Assembly (NCBI RefSeq): GCF_000379665.1
Contig: NZ_KB903360.1
Coordinates: forward strand, 2,175 to 66,174
Origin: Butyricimonas synergistica DSM 23225
GTDB lineage: Bacteria > Bacteroidota > Bacteroidia > Bacteroidales > Marinifilaceae
Direction of reading: 5' to 3'
Length of the DNA stretch: 64,000 nucleotides
The translations under genes were made by a program, and so were the position numbers. This document shows positions 45,310 through 54,900 of this stretch, piece by piece. A model generated the notes under the pieces. It did no database searches, was not told where the DNA came from, and worked only from the letters and a program-made list of their open reading frames with translations. The first letter of the stretch is position 1, and the number at the start of each line of letters is the position of its first letter.

Positions 45310-45936
45310 ATGAAAATGAAAAAAATCTTACTTATTATCGAGTGTGCAATTTGCACAATGATATATGGATGTGCCAATGATAAGGTTACATACGAAGGGT
45401 ATGTACGAGACGCAGAAACCGGGGAGCCTCTGAATGAAGCGACTATTACGTTCTTGACAAAAGAAGAAAAAGATGCTGTAACAGTGCAAACTAATTTAGA
45501 TGGATATTATAAGATCGTTTTCCCATATCTGGATTCCATCGTTAACATTGGATATTCACGCAATCCTTATCAAAGTATATTAAAAGAAACGAAAATTACA
45601 AGAAAAGAATACGAAAACACGAAGGGAAATATAAAAAGTCCAGATGTCATGTTAAATATCAGATACTCTCCTAACCTAGTGCATTACAGAGGGAGGGTAA
45701 TTGATAGTTCAAATCAAAAACCTATTCCTGGCGTGCAGGTAGGGATAAGTGGCGCAATCGTTTGCACAACAACTAAAGCAGGTAAGTATATTTTGGAATT
45801 TTACATAGGAAAAACAAAGCAAAAAATATCTTTCCAAAAAGAAGGTTATGCTACGATTGAACATGATACAATTTTACAACCATTAGGAGAAATCATGATG
45901 GTTCCGGATATCGTGATGCAAAAAATAAAGAAATGA
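45310..45936 (+). CDS. Lipoprotein with two carboxypeptidase-regulatory-like beta domains
   Basis: A 208-residue lipoprotein starting at 45310 (MKMKKILLIIECAIC) or six bases later; the lipobox is MIYGC. Two transthyretin/CarboxypepD_reg-like domains are visible: GYVRDAETGEPLNEATITFL then TNLDGYYKIVFPY, and GRVIDSSNQKPIPGVQVGIS then TTKAGKYILEFY. Such domains are structural or adhesive; no enzyme is attached. It is the first gene of an AT-rich three-gene cassette and its product faces the periplasm or the surface. Confidence 0.75.
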   Translation: MKMKKILLIIECAICTMIYGCANDKVTYEGYVRDAETGEPLNEATITFLTKEEKDAVTVQTNLDGYYKIVFPYLDSIVNIGYSRNPYQSILKETKITRKEYENTKGNIKSPDVMLNIRYSPNLVHYRGRVIDSSNQKPIPGVQVGISGAIVCTTTKAGKYILEFYIGKTKQKISFQKEGYATIEHDTILQPLGEIMMVPDIVMQKIKK

Positions 45937-45982
45937 CATTTTCTATACATAATTTATTATTAACAATTTAAAACCAAACATT

Positions 45983-46321
45983 ATGAAGTTCTTTATTTAT
46001 TTGTCGATTATGACTTGTTTGCTAACAGGAGCGGAAGCAGTAAAAGAACCGGGATACGTTGAAGGTAAGGTTGAAAATGGCAATGGCTCTGGTGTTTCTG
46101 ATGTGAATATTTATCTTGATGAAAGTGGTGCTAAGCTTGGAACTAGTAGCTGGCGGGGATATTTTACACTCGAATTTATGTTAGATAAAGGAGAACTAAG
46201 ATATTACCAAGTAACATTCAGGAAAGATGGATATAAAGAACTGAAAACCACTGTAAATGCTGAGGCTGGGACCACTAAAATATATGAAAATCCTTTCCTT
46301 ATGCCGGAATTAGAAGATTAA
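45983..46321 (+). CDS. Small secreted carboxypeptidase-regulatory-like protein
   Basis: A 112-residue exported protein: signal peptide (MKFFIYLSIMTCLLTGAEA) followed by a single transthyretin-like beta domain (GYVEGKVENGNGSGVSDVNI then WRGYFTLEFMLDKGE). It resembles one domain of the preceding lipoprotein. Its function is unknown. It lies 46 bp after that gene and 19 bp before the large membrane-protein gene, and is probably co-transcribed with both. Confidence 0.7.
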   Translation: MKFFIYLSIMTCLLTGAEAVKEPGYVEGKVENGNGSGVSDVNIYLDESGAKLGTSSWRGYFTLEFMLDKGELRYYQVTFRKDGYKELKTTVNAEAGTTKIYENPFLMPELED

Positions 46322-46340
46322 ATTTCATAAAAAAATTCGG

Positions 46341-49300
46341 ATGAGTACTATTTCCACTTTTGCTAAATATGAATTCAAAATCGGGAGAAGGAATTGGTTA
46401 TTTCGCTTTTTCTTGTTCTTGATCATTTTTGTAACAGGTTATTACCACTTGTATTTACAAACATATTCTACCACCTATGGAATGGTCACTCTTCCGAGTT
46501 CTTTTCCGTTAATAAATTCATTCCTGTTTAATTTTTTACAGTCACTTCTCTTTTGCTTTATCGTATTGGATTTGTTTTCCCGAGAAAAAGGGATAGATTC
46601 CCTGGAAGTAGTACGGACTCGCCCCTACAACAATTTTAGCTATTTCTTGGGAAAGTTATTCGGATTTGTTTTATTGTATTTTGTTTTAAGCTTGGCTTCA
46701 ACCGGAGTTGCTCTTTTTATTCACGTATTCATGAGCGACTCTCCTTTTTTTGGCTGGCTTTACTTTTTCTACCCGTTGACCTTTTCTTTGCCGACATTCA
46801 TATTTGTATTGGGGTTATCTGTTTGGTTTGTTGAGGTATTACGAAATCGTATGCTTGCAATAATAATTCTACTTTGCATATTATACCTAATTATCACTTA
46901 TTGCCAGTCACTATTACCCCTCGATTTATTTGCCCGAGAATTACCCAATGGCTATTCAAATATCACAGGGCTCATGGAGGATTTAAAAGGATATTTAGCA
47001 CAACGTTTCTCGTTCTTTTTCGTGGGCATTGGCTTATTATTAAGTTCTTTTGGCTTTCAACGGCGATTGGATTCTTACCGCCGCAAGAGAGCCTATTTCC
47101 ATTCAGCAGGTTTACTTTTAATATTGGTTGGTTACGCATTGGGATATTCCAACGTGTATCGCTTAAAAGAAGAGCAATTCATCCGAGAGGAATACAGAAA
47201 TGTTTATAACAAATATACCTCTTCCCACAAGACAGCAATTTCCTATCATTCAATTATTTGTCGTCTACATAAGGAAAAAATGTTTATGCAAAGTAATCTT
47301 ACGGTGGAAAACCTTGAGCAAGAATCCTTAAAACAAGTGATATTATACCTAAATCCCTCTTTAACACTAACCCAAGTGACAAATGACAATAAACCAATAC
47401 CTTTTAAACGCGAGAAACAAGCCATTATTATAGATTTCCCGTTAATGCCAGGGGCAAAGACCTCTCTTGTAATGGAATATGAAGGAAACGTGGATGACAG
47501 GATCTGTTACCTGGATATACCTGATAAAGATTACTATCATCCGAGTTACAGCCGGCAAGCTTATGTTCCTGAACGACGATTTAGCTTTATATCCGACAAT
47601 TTTACATTACTACTTCCGGAGTGTTTATGGTATCCTGTAACCCAACCACCTATAAATATAACCTCTCCATACGAAACAGCAATGAATTTGTGTCAATATA
47701 ACCTTCGAGTTTTACACACCACCACAAATACCATTGTTTCTCAAGGAACTAAAACATTCAGTGGAGATACCGTGTGTTTTACCACCACCAAAAAACTTCC
47801 AGGACTTACACTTTGTTGCGGTCCGTTTGAACAAACATCAGCCCAAGTGAATGGTAATTGGAAAATAACAAGCATGCCCGTTAAAGGACATACAATATGG
47901 CCGTATTCAACGGAATTTATGGCAACGCAGATTTTCTCACACGTGGAGGATTATGAAGGCATTTATCCTGCCGAGAATCTATTTTTTATAGAAGTACCAG
48001 CATCCGTAGTTTCTTATTTCCGTTTTTGGAAAAATTCAAGTGAATTAGTCCAACCGGAAATGGTCTTAGTACAAGAGGGAACAGTGGGATGGAAAGGGCA
48101 AGAAGAATACCAAGATCCAGAGACGACAAAATGGTATCATATCGACGGTTTATTAGATCCTTACTTTAAACGAGCACCTTCATATAAACGAACAAACGAT
48201 GTGATGTATTTGATAACATTTTCTTCTAGAGAAATGGAGTACCGTGAAAAACATAAATATTGTTTACGATCTTTATTTAGAACTGGACATGTGACTCCAT
48301 TAGAGTTCCCTATTTTGAATGTCATCATGAGAAATTTGAAAAAAAACACCGAATGCCTAGATCAGGATATAATACAAGCGCAACTATATCTTAATGAAAA
48401 TCATTCACTTAAAAACGCTTTACATGAAAAGGGGATGGACAGGAACGTCTTGGATGCCGTGGTTTATCTGAAAGGACAAGAGCTAGCAAATTATTTGCAC
48501 TTACATTCTTCAGAGGAACAATTCGAGTTGTTTTACCAAGAATTTATGTATTCACCAGGATATAATTGGGAACAGTTTAAACTAAAAATTCAACAATATT
48601 TCAATATCGACATAACAGATTTTCTTCACAAGTGGTACAATTCCACATCCTTACCTTATTTTGAGATTAAAGATGTGCACCAATTGAGAGGGGAAGGAAC
48701 TGATGAATACTTTACTCGCCTGAAAATAAAGAACGTGGGACACTCCGACGGAGTTGTTTCTTTAAACGCAACCATACATGGTAACCGAAAACAGAATTAT
48801 TATTACTTACTGGAACGGGGAGCATGTAAAGAAATTTCTATAAAAGAAAGAATGCATGAATTATGTGTAAATACAGGAATTTCTTCAAATATTCCAGCTT
48901 CTTTTTCTTATAAATGGCAGAATACTGTTACAGATTATTCTCATGACACGATTTCAGGAATTTATAATATTGATGAACGTGAGTTTGCTCCCACTCCGGG
49001 AGAAATTATTGTGGATAATTCGGACCCCGGATTCCGACTCATCTTTCCACCGGAAAAAATACTTGTAAATTGGTTTAAACATAAAGATCGGAATGAAGAT
49101 AATCATGCTGGACCTTGGTCTAATTTAATTGTAAATTCATGCTATGGGCATGGGAAACGTGATGCCTGGTATAAATATGCTGGTGAAGGAGATTGTAAAG
49201 CTATATGGGCAACTCATATAGAGGAGGCCGGATATTATGAAATATTTGTGAATAATGTTAGATATGAAGCTCATAATAGCAAAGGAACAAGTGTTTACTC

Positions 49301-49598
49301 TTCTTTTGGATATGGTCATACAGTTTGTTACACTATATGCGATGACTCAGGAAACAATGAAATCATCTTTTTTCCTTGGAAAAACTCAACAGGTTGGGCT
49401 TCTTTAGGAAAATTTTATTTTAAACAAGGTCCCGCTCGAATAATCTTGGATGATCGAGGTGCTAAAAACGATAAAGAAGAGAGTGATTTTAAACTGAACT
49501 TGAGACGAATGGTAAATTGGAAAAATAATATGAACATAACAATAAACACAACACAAATCATTATTGCTGATGCTGTAAAATGGGTAAAAGTAGAATAA
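46341..49598 (+). CDS. ABC-2 permease-like membrane protein with degenerate M1-peptidase-like and golvesin-like regions
   Basis: A 1085-residue protein. The first 270 residues carry about six hydrophobic helices (LFRFFLFLIIFVTGYYHLYL; SREKGIDSLEVVRTRPYNN as the ABC-2 loop). A long extracytoplasmic region follows that is laid out like the M1 aminopeptidase half of Bacteroidota permease/M1 fusions, but I find no HExxH zinc motif, so it is probably inactive. The C-terminus (GWASLGKFYF, ARIILDDRG, IIIADAVKW) matches a golvesin/xanthan-lyase-like binding domain. No ABC ATPase gene is adjacent. AT-rich. Role unknown; perhaps surface or peptidoglycan-linked transport. Confidence 0.7.
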   Translation: MSTISTFAKYEFKIGRRNWLFRFFLFLIIFVTGYYHLYLQTYSTTYGMVTLPSSFPLINSFLFNFLQSLLFCFIVLDLFSREKGIDSLEVVRTRPYNNFSYFLGKLFGFVLLYFVLSLASTGVALFIHVFMSDSPFFGWLYFFYPLTFSLPTFIFVLGLSVWFVEVLRNRMLAIIILLCILYLIITYCQSLLPLDLFARELPNGYSNITGLMEDLKGYLAQRFSFFFVGIGLLLSSFGFQRRLDSYRRKRAYFHSAGLLLILVGYALGYSNVYRLKEEQFIREEYRNVYNKYTSSHKTAISYHSIICRLHKEKMFMQSNLTVENLEQESLKQVILYLNPSLTLTQVTNDNKPIPFKREKQAIIIDFPLMPGAKTSLVMEYEGNVDDRICYLDIPDKDYYHPSYSRQAYVPERRFSFISDNFTLLLPECLWYPVTQPPINITSPYETAMNLCQYNLRVLHTTTNTIVSQGTKTFSGDTVCFTTTKKLPGLTLCCGPFEQTSAQVNGNWKITSMPVKGHTIWPYSTEFMATQIFSHVEDYEGIYPAENLFFIEVPASVVSYFRFWKNSSELVQPEMVLVQEGTVGWKGQEEYQDPETTKWYHIDGLLDPYFKRAPSYKRTNDVMYLITFSSREMEYREKHKYCLRSLFRTGHVTPLEFPILNVIMRNLKKNTECLDQDIIQAQLYLNENHSLKNALHEKGMDRNVLDAVVYLKGQELANYLHLHSSEEQFELFYQEFMYSPGYNWEQFKLKIQQYFNIDITDFLHKWYNSTSLPYFEIKDVHQLRGEGTDEYFTRLKIKNVGHSDGVVSLNATIHGNRKQNYYYLLERGACKEISIKERMHELCVNTGISSNIPASFSYKWQNTVTDYSHDTISGIYNIDEREFAPTPGEIIVDNSDPGFRLIFPPEKILVNWFKHKDRNEDNHAGPWSNLIVNSCYGHGKRDAWYKYAGEGDCKAIWATHIEEAGYYEIFVNNVRYEAHNSKGTSVYSSFGYGHTVCYTICDDSGNNEIIFFPWKNSTGWASLGKFYFKQGPARIILDDRGAKNDKEESDFKLNLRRMVNWKNNMNITINTTQIIIADAVKWVKVE

Positions 49599-49626
49599 TT
49601 CATTTCATTTTTACCCAACTTAATTA

Positions 49627-49634
49627 TATATTTG
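49627..49634 (+). promoter_or_regulatory. Putative -7 element for mgsA
   Basis: TATATTTG matches TAnnTTTG 22 bp before the mgsA start. No -33 TTG is seen. Confidence 0.45.
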
Positions 49635-49656
49635 CTGTAATATAAAAAATCACACT

Positions 49657-50034
49657 ATGAAACTAGCAGTAATCGCACACGACGGAAAGAAAGCAGAAAT
49701 GGTAGCCTTCTTGAATAGGCATTATGATTTTATGCATTCGGCAAACATCGAAATCATTGCCACCGGAACCACGGGGAAACACGCACAGGATGCGGGGCTT
49801 AAAGTAGAACGCCTGCTATCGGGACCTATCGGAGGTGATGCACAAATAGCGGCACAAGTAGCGGAGCATAAAGTACAAATGGTATTCTTCTTCCGTGACC
49901 CGCTGGACAAGCACCCCCATGAACCGGACGTACAGATGCTCATGCGAGTTTGTGACGTGCACAACGTGCCTTTGGCAACGAATCCCGCTTCGGCAGAATT
50001 GATGCTTCGCGGATACGAAGTACTAAACAAGTGA
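49657..50034 (+). CDS. mgsA: Methylglyoxal synthase
   Basis: A 125-residue MgsA, converting dihydroxyacetone phosphate to methylglyoxal, a bypass that relieves phosphate limitation in glycolysis. Key residues are in place: His8-Asp9 (IAHD), TGTTGKH, Asp61 in PIGGD, and His88 in KHPHEPD, equivalent to E. coli His19, Asp71 and His98. It is shorter than the E. coli enzyme (152) at both ends, which matches other short bacterial forms rather than a truncation. Cytoplasmic. Confidence 0.93.
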   Translation: MKLAVIAHDGKKAEMVAFLNRHYDFMHSANIEIIATGTTGKHAQDAGLKVERLLSGPIGGDAQIAAQVAEHKVQMVFFFRDPLDKHPHEPDVQMLMRVCDVHNVPLATNPASAELMLRGYEVLNK

Positions 50035-50066
50035 TCGTTAATTATTTATTAAAGTTTTCGCAAACA

Positions 50067-50098
50067 TTTGCATATCTGCATTCTATGAATTAATTTTG
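50067..50098 (+). promoter_or_regulatory. Promoter of the metal-efflux operon
   Basis: TTTG (50067-50070), 20 nt, then TAATTTTG (50091-50098), 22 bp before the start of the His-rich gene at 50121. Confidence 0.7.
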
Positions 50099-50120
50099 CA
50101 GATAGAAAATAATATACGCC

Positions 50121-50549
50121 ATGAATAAACGTAAGTTAGCAGCCATACCACTTCTTGTAGCCAGCATCATTATGCTGGTATCATCGGTAGTGCCGCACCA
50201 TCATCATGGCGTATTCGTTTGTTTTACCGCAACACACTGCATGGAACAAGAGGCAGGAAAAACTTGTCAACATAACCATAAATCCAATTCGTGTGAAAAA
50301 GAATGCGAGGTAAAACAACTCTTTGAAACAGATATTATAAAAGAACATCATCATGAATGTTCATGTTGCCCGGAATGGACTCCGGATCAACTACTCCTCC
50401 CGTTATTTATCATCGCGGGAGAAAATAACATAGCACTACTTCCGGGAGATTCACGAATACTCCCGCCCACTCCCTACCAGGAGCACCTTCACCCGATCAC
50501 GTGGAGCGTGGTTTCTGCCGGACGGGCTCCCCCTACCGTAATAGCTTAA
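50121..50549 (+). CDS. Small His/Cys-rich membrane-anchored or exported protein of a metal-efflux operon
   Basis: A 142-residue protein with one N-terminal hydrophobic helix (LLVASIIMLVSSVV) directly followed by PHHHHG, then a Cys/His-rich segment (HCMEQEAGKTCQHNHKSNSC and EHHHECSCCPEW). It resembles small proteins that precede CzcBA-type operons in Bacteroidota and may be a periplasmic metal sensor or chaperone; no enzyme motif is visible. It is the first gene of the efflux operon with its own promoter 22 bp upstream, and 98 bp separate it from the adaptor gene. Confidence 0.7.
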   Translation: MNKRKLAAIPLLVASIIMLVSSVVPHHHHGVFVCFTATHCMEQEAGKTCQHNHKSNSCEKECEVKQLFETDIIKEHHHECSCCPEWTPDQLLLPLFIIAGENNIALLPGDSRILPPTPYQEHLHPITWSVVSAGRAPPTVIA

Positions 50550-50647
50550 AGAAATCATTCGAGATTTCACTTTTTGCATTCATTTCTCACACGAATGCAT
50601 GGTAAATATTCATTTGATGTTACACTCATAACAAATAACTTATTCAC

Positions 50648-51877
50648 ATGAGAACAATTATTTATGCTATTACAATATTAGCCATCTCTTTTATTGGCTG
50701 CAAAAGTAATTCATCCAAAGACAAACATGAACACTCTGAAACAGAGATCCATGCAGAACACAATCACGAACACGATCATGAACACGAAACCGCAGAAGAA
50801 CACGCCTCACATAGCCACGGGGCAAAAGAAGCGGAAAAAGCAAAACACAGCGACGAAATTATCTTTTCCAAAGAACAAGCTGCCAAGACAAATTTCAAAG
50901 TAGAGGAAGTTCAACCCGGAAACTTCAACCAAGTGGTGAAGACTACCGGACAGATCATGGCAGCTCCCGGCGACGAGGCAGTCGTTGTTGCCACTAGCAA
51001 TGGCATCGTATTCTTCACCTCCAATAAATTGAGTGAAGGTACCGCCGTGAAAAAAGGACAATCGCTATTCCAAATATCATCCAAAAACATGGCGGAGGGT
51101 GATTACTACACGAAAGTTAAAGCCACTTACGAGATGGCAAAAGCCAGCTACGACAGGGCAGAAGAACTCGTGAAAGACAAAATCATCTCTCAAAAAGAAT
51201 TTGAAGCCGCCCGCCTGGAATACGAGAACGCCAAAACCGCATATGAAGCCATATCAGGTTCCAAAACTGAAAAAGGTGTAAGCGTAAGCGCCCCGATCAA
51301 CGGACACGTGAAAAACATCCTGGTGAAGGAAGGAGAATATATTACAGCCGGTCAACCGCTGGCAACGGTTTCTCAAAATCAACGCCTCGTGCTTCGTGCC
51401 GAAGTATCCCAAAGATATTACAGCGCATTGAAGCATATCGGTAGCGCCAATTTCAAGACCCCGTATGATAACCACGTGTACGAATTGGCAGACCTGAACG
51501 GACGATTGCTTTCCTTCGGGAAAACATCAGACAACAATTCATTCTTTGTACCCGTGTCTTTCGAATTCGACAACAAAGGAGAAGTCATCCCAGGTTCATT
51601 CGTGGAAGTATATCTTATTTCATCCCCGATAGAAAATACCTTGGCTATCCCCGTTTCGGCACTAACAAACGAAATGGGAATATTCTATGTCTACGTGCAA
51701 ATTGACGATGAAGGTTATCGCAAACAAGAAGTTGCCCTCGGAGCCAACAACGGCAAAGACGTACAAGTACTGAAAGGCTTGCATCCCGGCGACCGCGTGG
51801 TAACACAAGGTGCTTACCAAGTGAAAATGGCTTCTGCCTCCGGCGCAATACCTCACGGACATAGCCATGAACACTGA
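50648..51877 (+). CDS. RND efflux periplasmic adaptor (CusB/CzcB-like)
   Basis: A 409-residue membrane-fusion lipoprotein (lipobox FIGC). After the signal it has a His/Glu-rich metal-binding tail (EHNHEHDHEHETAEEHASHS), a barrel-sandwich (lipoyl) hybrid split by an alpha-helical hairpin (KATYEMAKASYDRAEELVKD to LEYENAKTAYEAIS), and beta-barrel and membrane-proximal domains ending in GDRVVTQGAYQVKMA. It links the inner-membrane pump to the outer-membrane channel and may deliver metal ions. The C-terminus is again His-rich (HGHSHEH). Confidence 0.93.
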   Translation: MRTIIYAITILAISFIGCKSNSSKDKHEHSETEIHAEHNHEHDHEHETAEEHASHSHGAKEAEKAKHSDEIIFSKEQAAKTNFKVEEVQPGNFNQVVKTTGQIMAAPGDEAVVVATSNGIVFFTSNKLSEGTAVKKGQSLFQISSKNMAEGDYYTKVKATYEMAKASYDRAEELVKDKIISQKEFEAARLEYENAKTAYEAISGSKTEKGVSVSAPINGHVKNILVKEGEYITAGQPLATVSQNQRLVLRAEVSQRYYSALKHIGSANFKTPYDNHVYELADLNGRLLSFGKTSDNNSFFVPVSFEFDNKGEVIPGSFVEVYLISSPIENTLAIPVSALTNEMGIFYVYVQIDDEGYRKQEVALGANNGKDVQVLKGLHPGDRVVTQGAYQVKMASASGAIPHGHSHEH

Positions 51878-51900
51878 TCAATTGAAAAACTAATGATTAA

Positions 51901-51971
51901 GTGATTTCGGATTCTGTGATTAATCACGAAATCGACAATCACGGAATCTCAGAATTTTAAAATCTAAAATT
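51901..51971 (+). repeat. AATC-phased repeat before the RND pump gene
   Basis: AATCACGA, AATCGAC, AATCACGG, AATCTCAG, AATTTTAA and AATCTAAA follow each other at 7-8 bp spacing. Left of it GATTCTGTGATT is nearly the inverse of AATCACGGAATC. The array ends nine bases before the pump's start codon at 51980. Confidence 0.75.
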
Positions 51972-51979
51972 AACTTCGG

Positions 51980-54900
51980 ATGTTAAATAAGATCATACAA
52001 TATTCATTACACAACCGGTTGGTGGTAATGATCGCGTCGATCGCCTTGCTTTTATGGGGGTCTTACACGGCGCATAAAATGGAAGTGGATGTATTCCCGG
52101 ATTTGAATGCCCCGACCGTGGTCGTTATGACCGAAGCACAGGGGATGGCTCCCGAGGAAGTGGAACGCATGGTGACGTTCCCCATTGAAACAGCAGTAAA
52201 CGGTGCTACCGACGTGCGTAGTGTGAGATCGTCTTCCACGACGGGATTCTCTGTCGTGTGGGTTCAATTCGAGTGGGGAACCAATATATACACGGCTCGG
52301 CAAATCGTTTCAGAAAAATTGTCCACCCTAGGAGATGCTCTTCCCGGTAACGTGGGAAGCCCCACGCTCGGTCCGCAATCCTCCATTTTGGGAGAGATGA
52401 TGATTTTCGGTTTAACCGCTGATACCACCTCATTGCAGGACTTACGTACGATTGCCGACTGGACAATCCGTCCCCGCCTACTCTCCACTGGAGGTGTGGC
52501 ACAAGTGACGGTTATCGGCGGGGATATCAAAGAGTACCAGATACTCCTAGATCCCGCCCGTATGAAGCATTACGGGATTACCCTAGACGAGGTACTCGCC
52601 GTGGTAGACAACATGAACCAAAATGCCACTGGAGGTATCCTTTACGAATATGGCAACGAATACATCGTGCAAGGTCTTCTTGCCACGAATAACGCGGAAG
52701 AACTTGGCAAAGGCGTGGTAAAAACGGTAAACAACGTACCCGTCTTACTTTCCGACATCGCTACCGTTCAAATCGGGCAGAAAGAACCCAAACTGGGATT
52801 GGCTTCCGAGAAAGGAGAAGCCGCAGTTCTGATTACCATCACGAAACAACCGAATACCAACACGCTGGAACTGACAGACAAACTGGATAACGCCATTGCC
52901 GAATTGCAAAAGACGTTACCCTCGGACGTAAAGGTTTCTTCCGACATTTTCCGTCAATCCCGTTTTATCGAAAGTTCTATTTCAAACATTCAGAAGGCTT
53001 TGCTAGAAGGAGCGATCTTCGTGATCATCATCCTTTTCTTCTTCTTGATGAACGTACGCACGACCCTTATATCGCTGATCGCCTTGCCGCTATCTTTACT
53101 CGTGGCAATCCTAACACTACACGCGCTGGGACTGACCATCAATACCATGAGTTTGGGAGGGCTCGCTATTGCCATCGGCTCGCTGGTCGATGATGCCATT
53201 GTCGACGTCGAAAACGTGTATAAACGACTACGGGAGAATCGACTAAAACCGGAGGGCGAGCGCCTTTCCCCGCTAAAGGTCGTGTTCGAGGCATCAAAAG
53301 AAGTACGTATGCCGATCCTGAATTCCACGCTTATCATTGTGGCTTGTTTCTTGCCCTTATTCTTCCTTTCCGGCATGGAAGGACGTATGTTGATACCGCT
53401 AGGAATTGCTTTCATCGTGGCTCTTTTCGCTTCAACAATTGTCGCCTTAACCCTTACACCGGTATTATGTAGCTACATATTGACAACCTCGAAAGCATTG
53501 AAGAAAAGCGAAAAAGAACCCATCGTGGCACGCACGTTGAAAAAATGGTACAAAAAAGCTCTGGAATGGGCACTTCATCACAAAAAGATCGTGATTGGCA
53601 CGAGTGCCGCTTTACTAATCTTCACGATTATTATCATGCTCAGTCTGGGACGTAGCTTCCTGCCCCCATTCAATGAAGGTTCTCTCACGATCAACACCAG
53701 CACGATGCCGGGAATCTCGTTAGAAGAATCCGACAAAATGGGACGCATGGCAGAAGAAATCTTACTAGGCATACCGGAAATACAAACTGTTGCCCGAAAG
53801 ACTGGACGTGCCGAACTGGATGAACACGCCCTCGGGGTAAACGTGTCGGAAATAGAAGCTCCATTCGAATTAGACAAACGTTCCCGCGAGGAATTTCTTG
53901 CCGACGTGCGTCAGCAATTAGGTAAACTACAAGGAATGAATATCGAAATCGGACAACCGATCTCCCACCGTATTGATGCCATGCTGTCCGGCACGAAAGC
54001 GAATATCGCTATCAAATTATTCGGTAACGACTTGAACAAGTTGTACACTATCGGCGGACAGATTAAAGATGCCATCCAGGGCATAGACGGCATCGCCGAC
54101 CTGACTCTGGAACAACAGATCGAACGTCCGCAATTGCAGATCATGCCCAAACGGGATATGCTTGCCAAGTACGGTATCACACTACCCGAATTCTCTGAAT
54201 TTATCAACGTAGCACTATCCGGGAAAGTGGTTTCCCAAGTCTACGAGGGCGGACGGGTATTCGACCTCACCGTGAAAGTACATGATGACAACCGGGCAAA
54301 CATGGAAGAAATAGGCAACCTGATGATAGACGCCAACGGGCAAAAAATACCGCTGCATTACGTGGCTGAAATCGTTCCCTCCGTGGGACCGAACACCATC
54401 AGCCGGGAGAACGTGCAACGGAAAATCGTGGTATCCGCCAACGTGGCAGGACGTGACTTGAACGGTGTCGTGAAGGATATCCAAAAGACGGTAGACGAAC
54501 AAATCATTTTACCGGAAGGCTATCACGTGGAATACGGCGGTCAGTTCGAAAGTGAACAAGCTGCTTCTCGGACGTTGTTCATTACTTCCTTGATTTCCAT
54601 CTTATTGATCTTCCTGTTGCTATTCAACGAATTCTATAGTATGCCGCTATCCGGAATCATCATGTTGAACTTGCCCTTGGCGATCATCGGTGGAATCATC
54701 AGTATATGGATGACCTCAGGTATTATCAGTATTCCCGCCATCATCGGTTTCATATCGCTATTCGGTATCGCAACGCGAAACGGTATTTTACTCGTGTCGC
54801 ACTACAATCACCTGCGGAGCGAGGGAATGTCACTGCATGAAAGTGTGATTCACGGTTCGCTCGACCGGTTGAACCCCATCTTGATGACGGCATTAACTTC

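Noticed and set aside
46341-49598. Active M1 aminopeptidase
   Set aside because: No HExxH motif was found in the extracytoplasmic region, so only a peptidase-like layout is claimed.
49581-49617. Terminator formed by TGGGTAAAA and TTTTACCCA at the end of the 1085-residue protein gene
   Set aside because: The left arm lies in the coding end, the loop is 19 nt long and no U-tract follows, so the support is too weak.
49657-50034. Truncated mgsA
   Set aside because: All catalytic residues are present and short forms of similar length exist in other bacteria.
45145-50120. Riboswitches or tRNA genes in gaps of this region
   Set aside because: No conserved core sequences or cloverleaf patterns were seen in these short AT-rich gaps.
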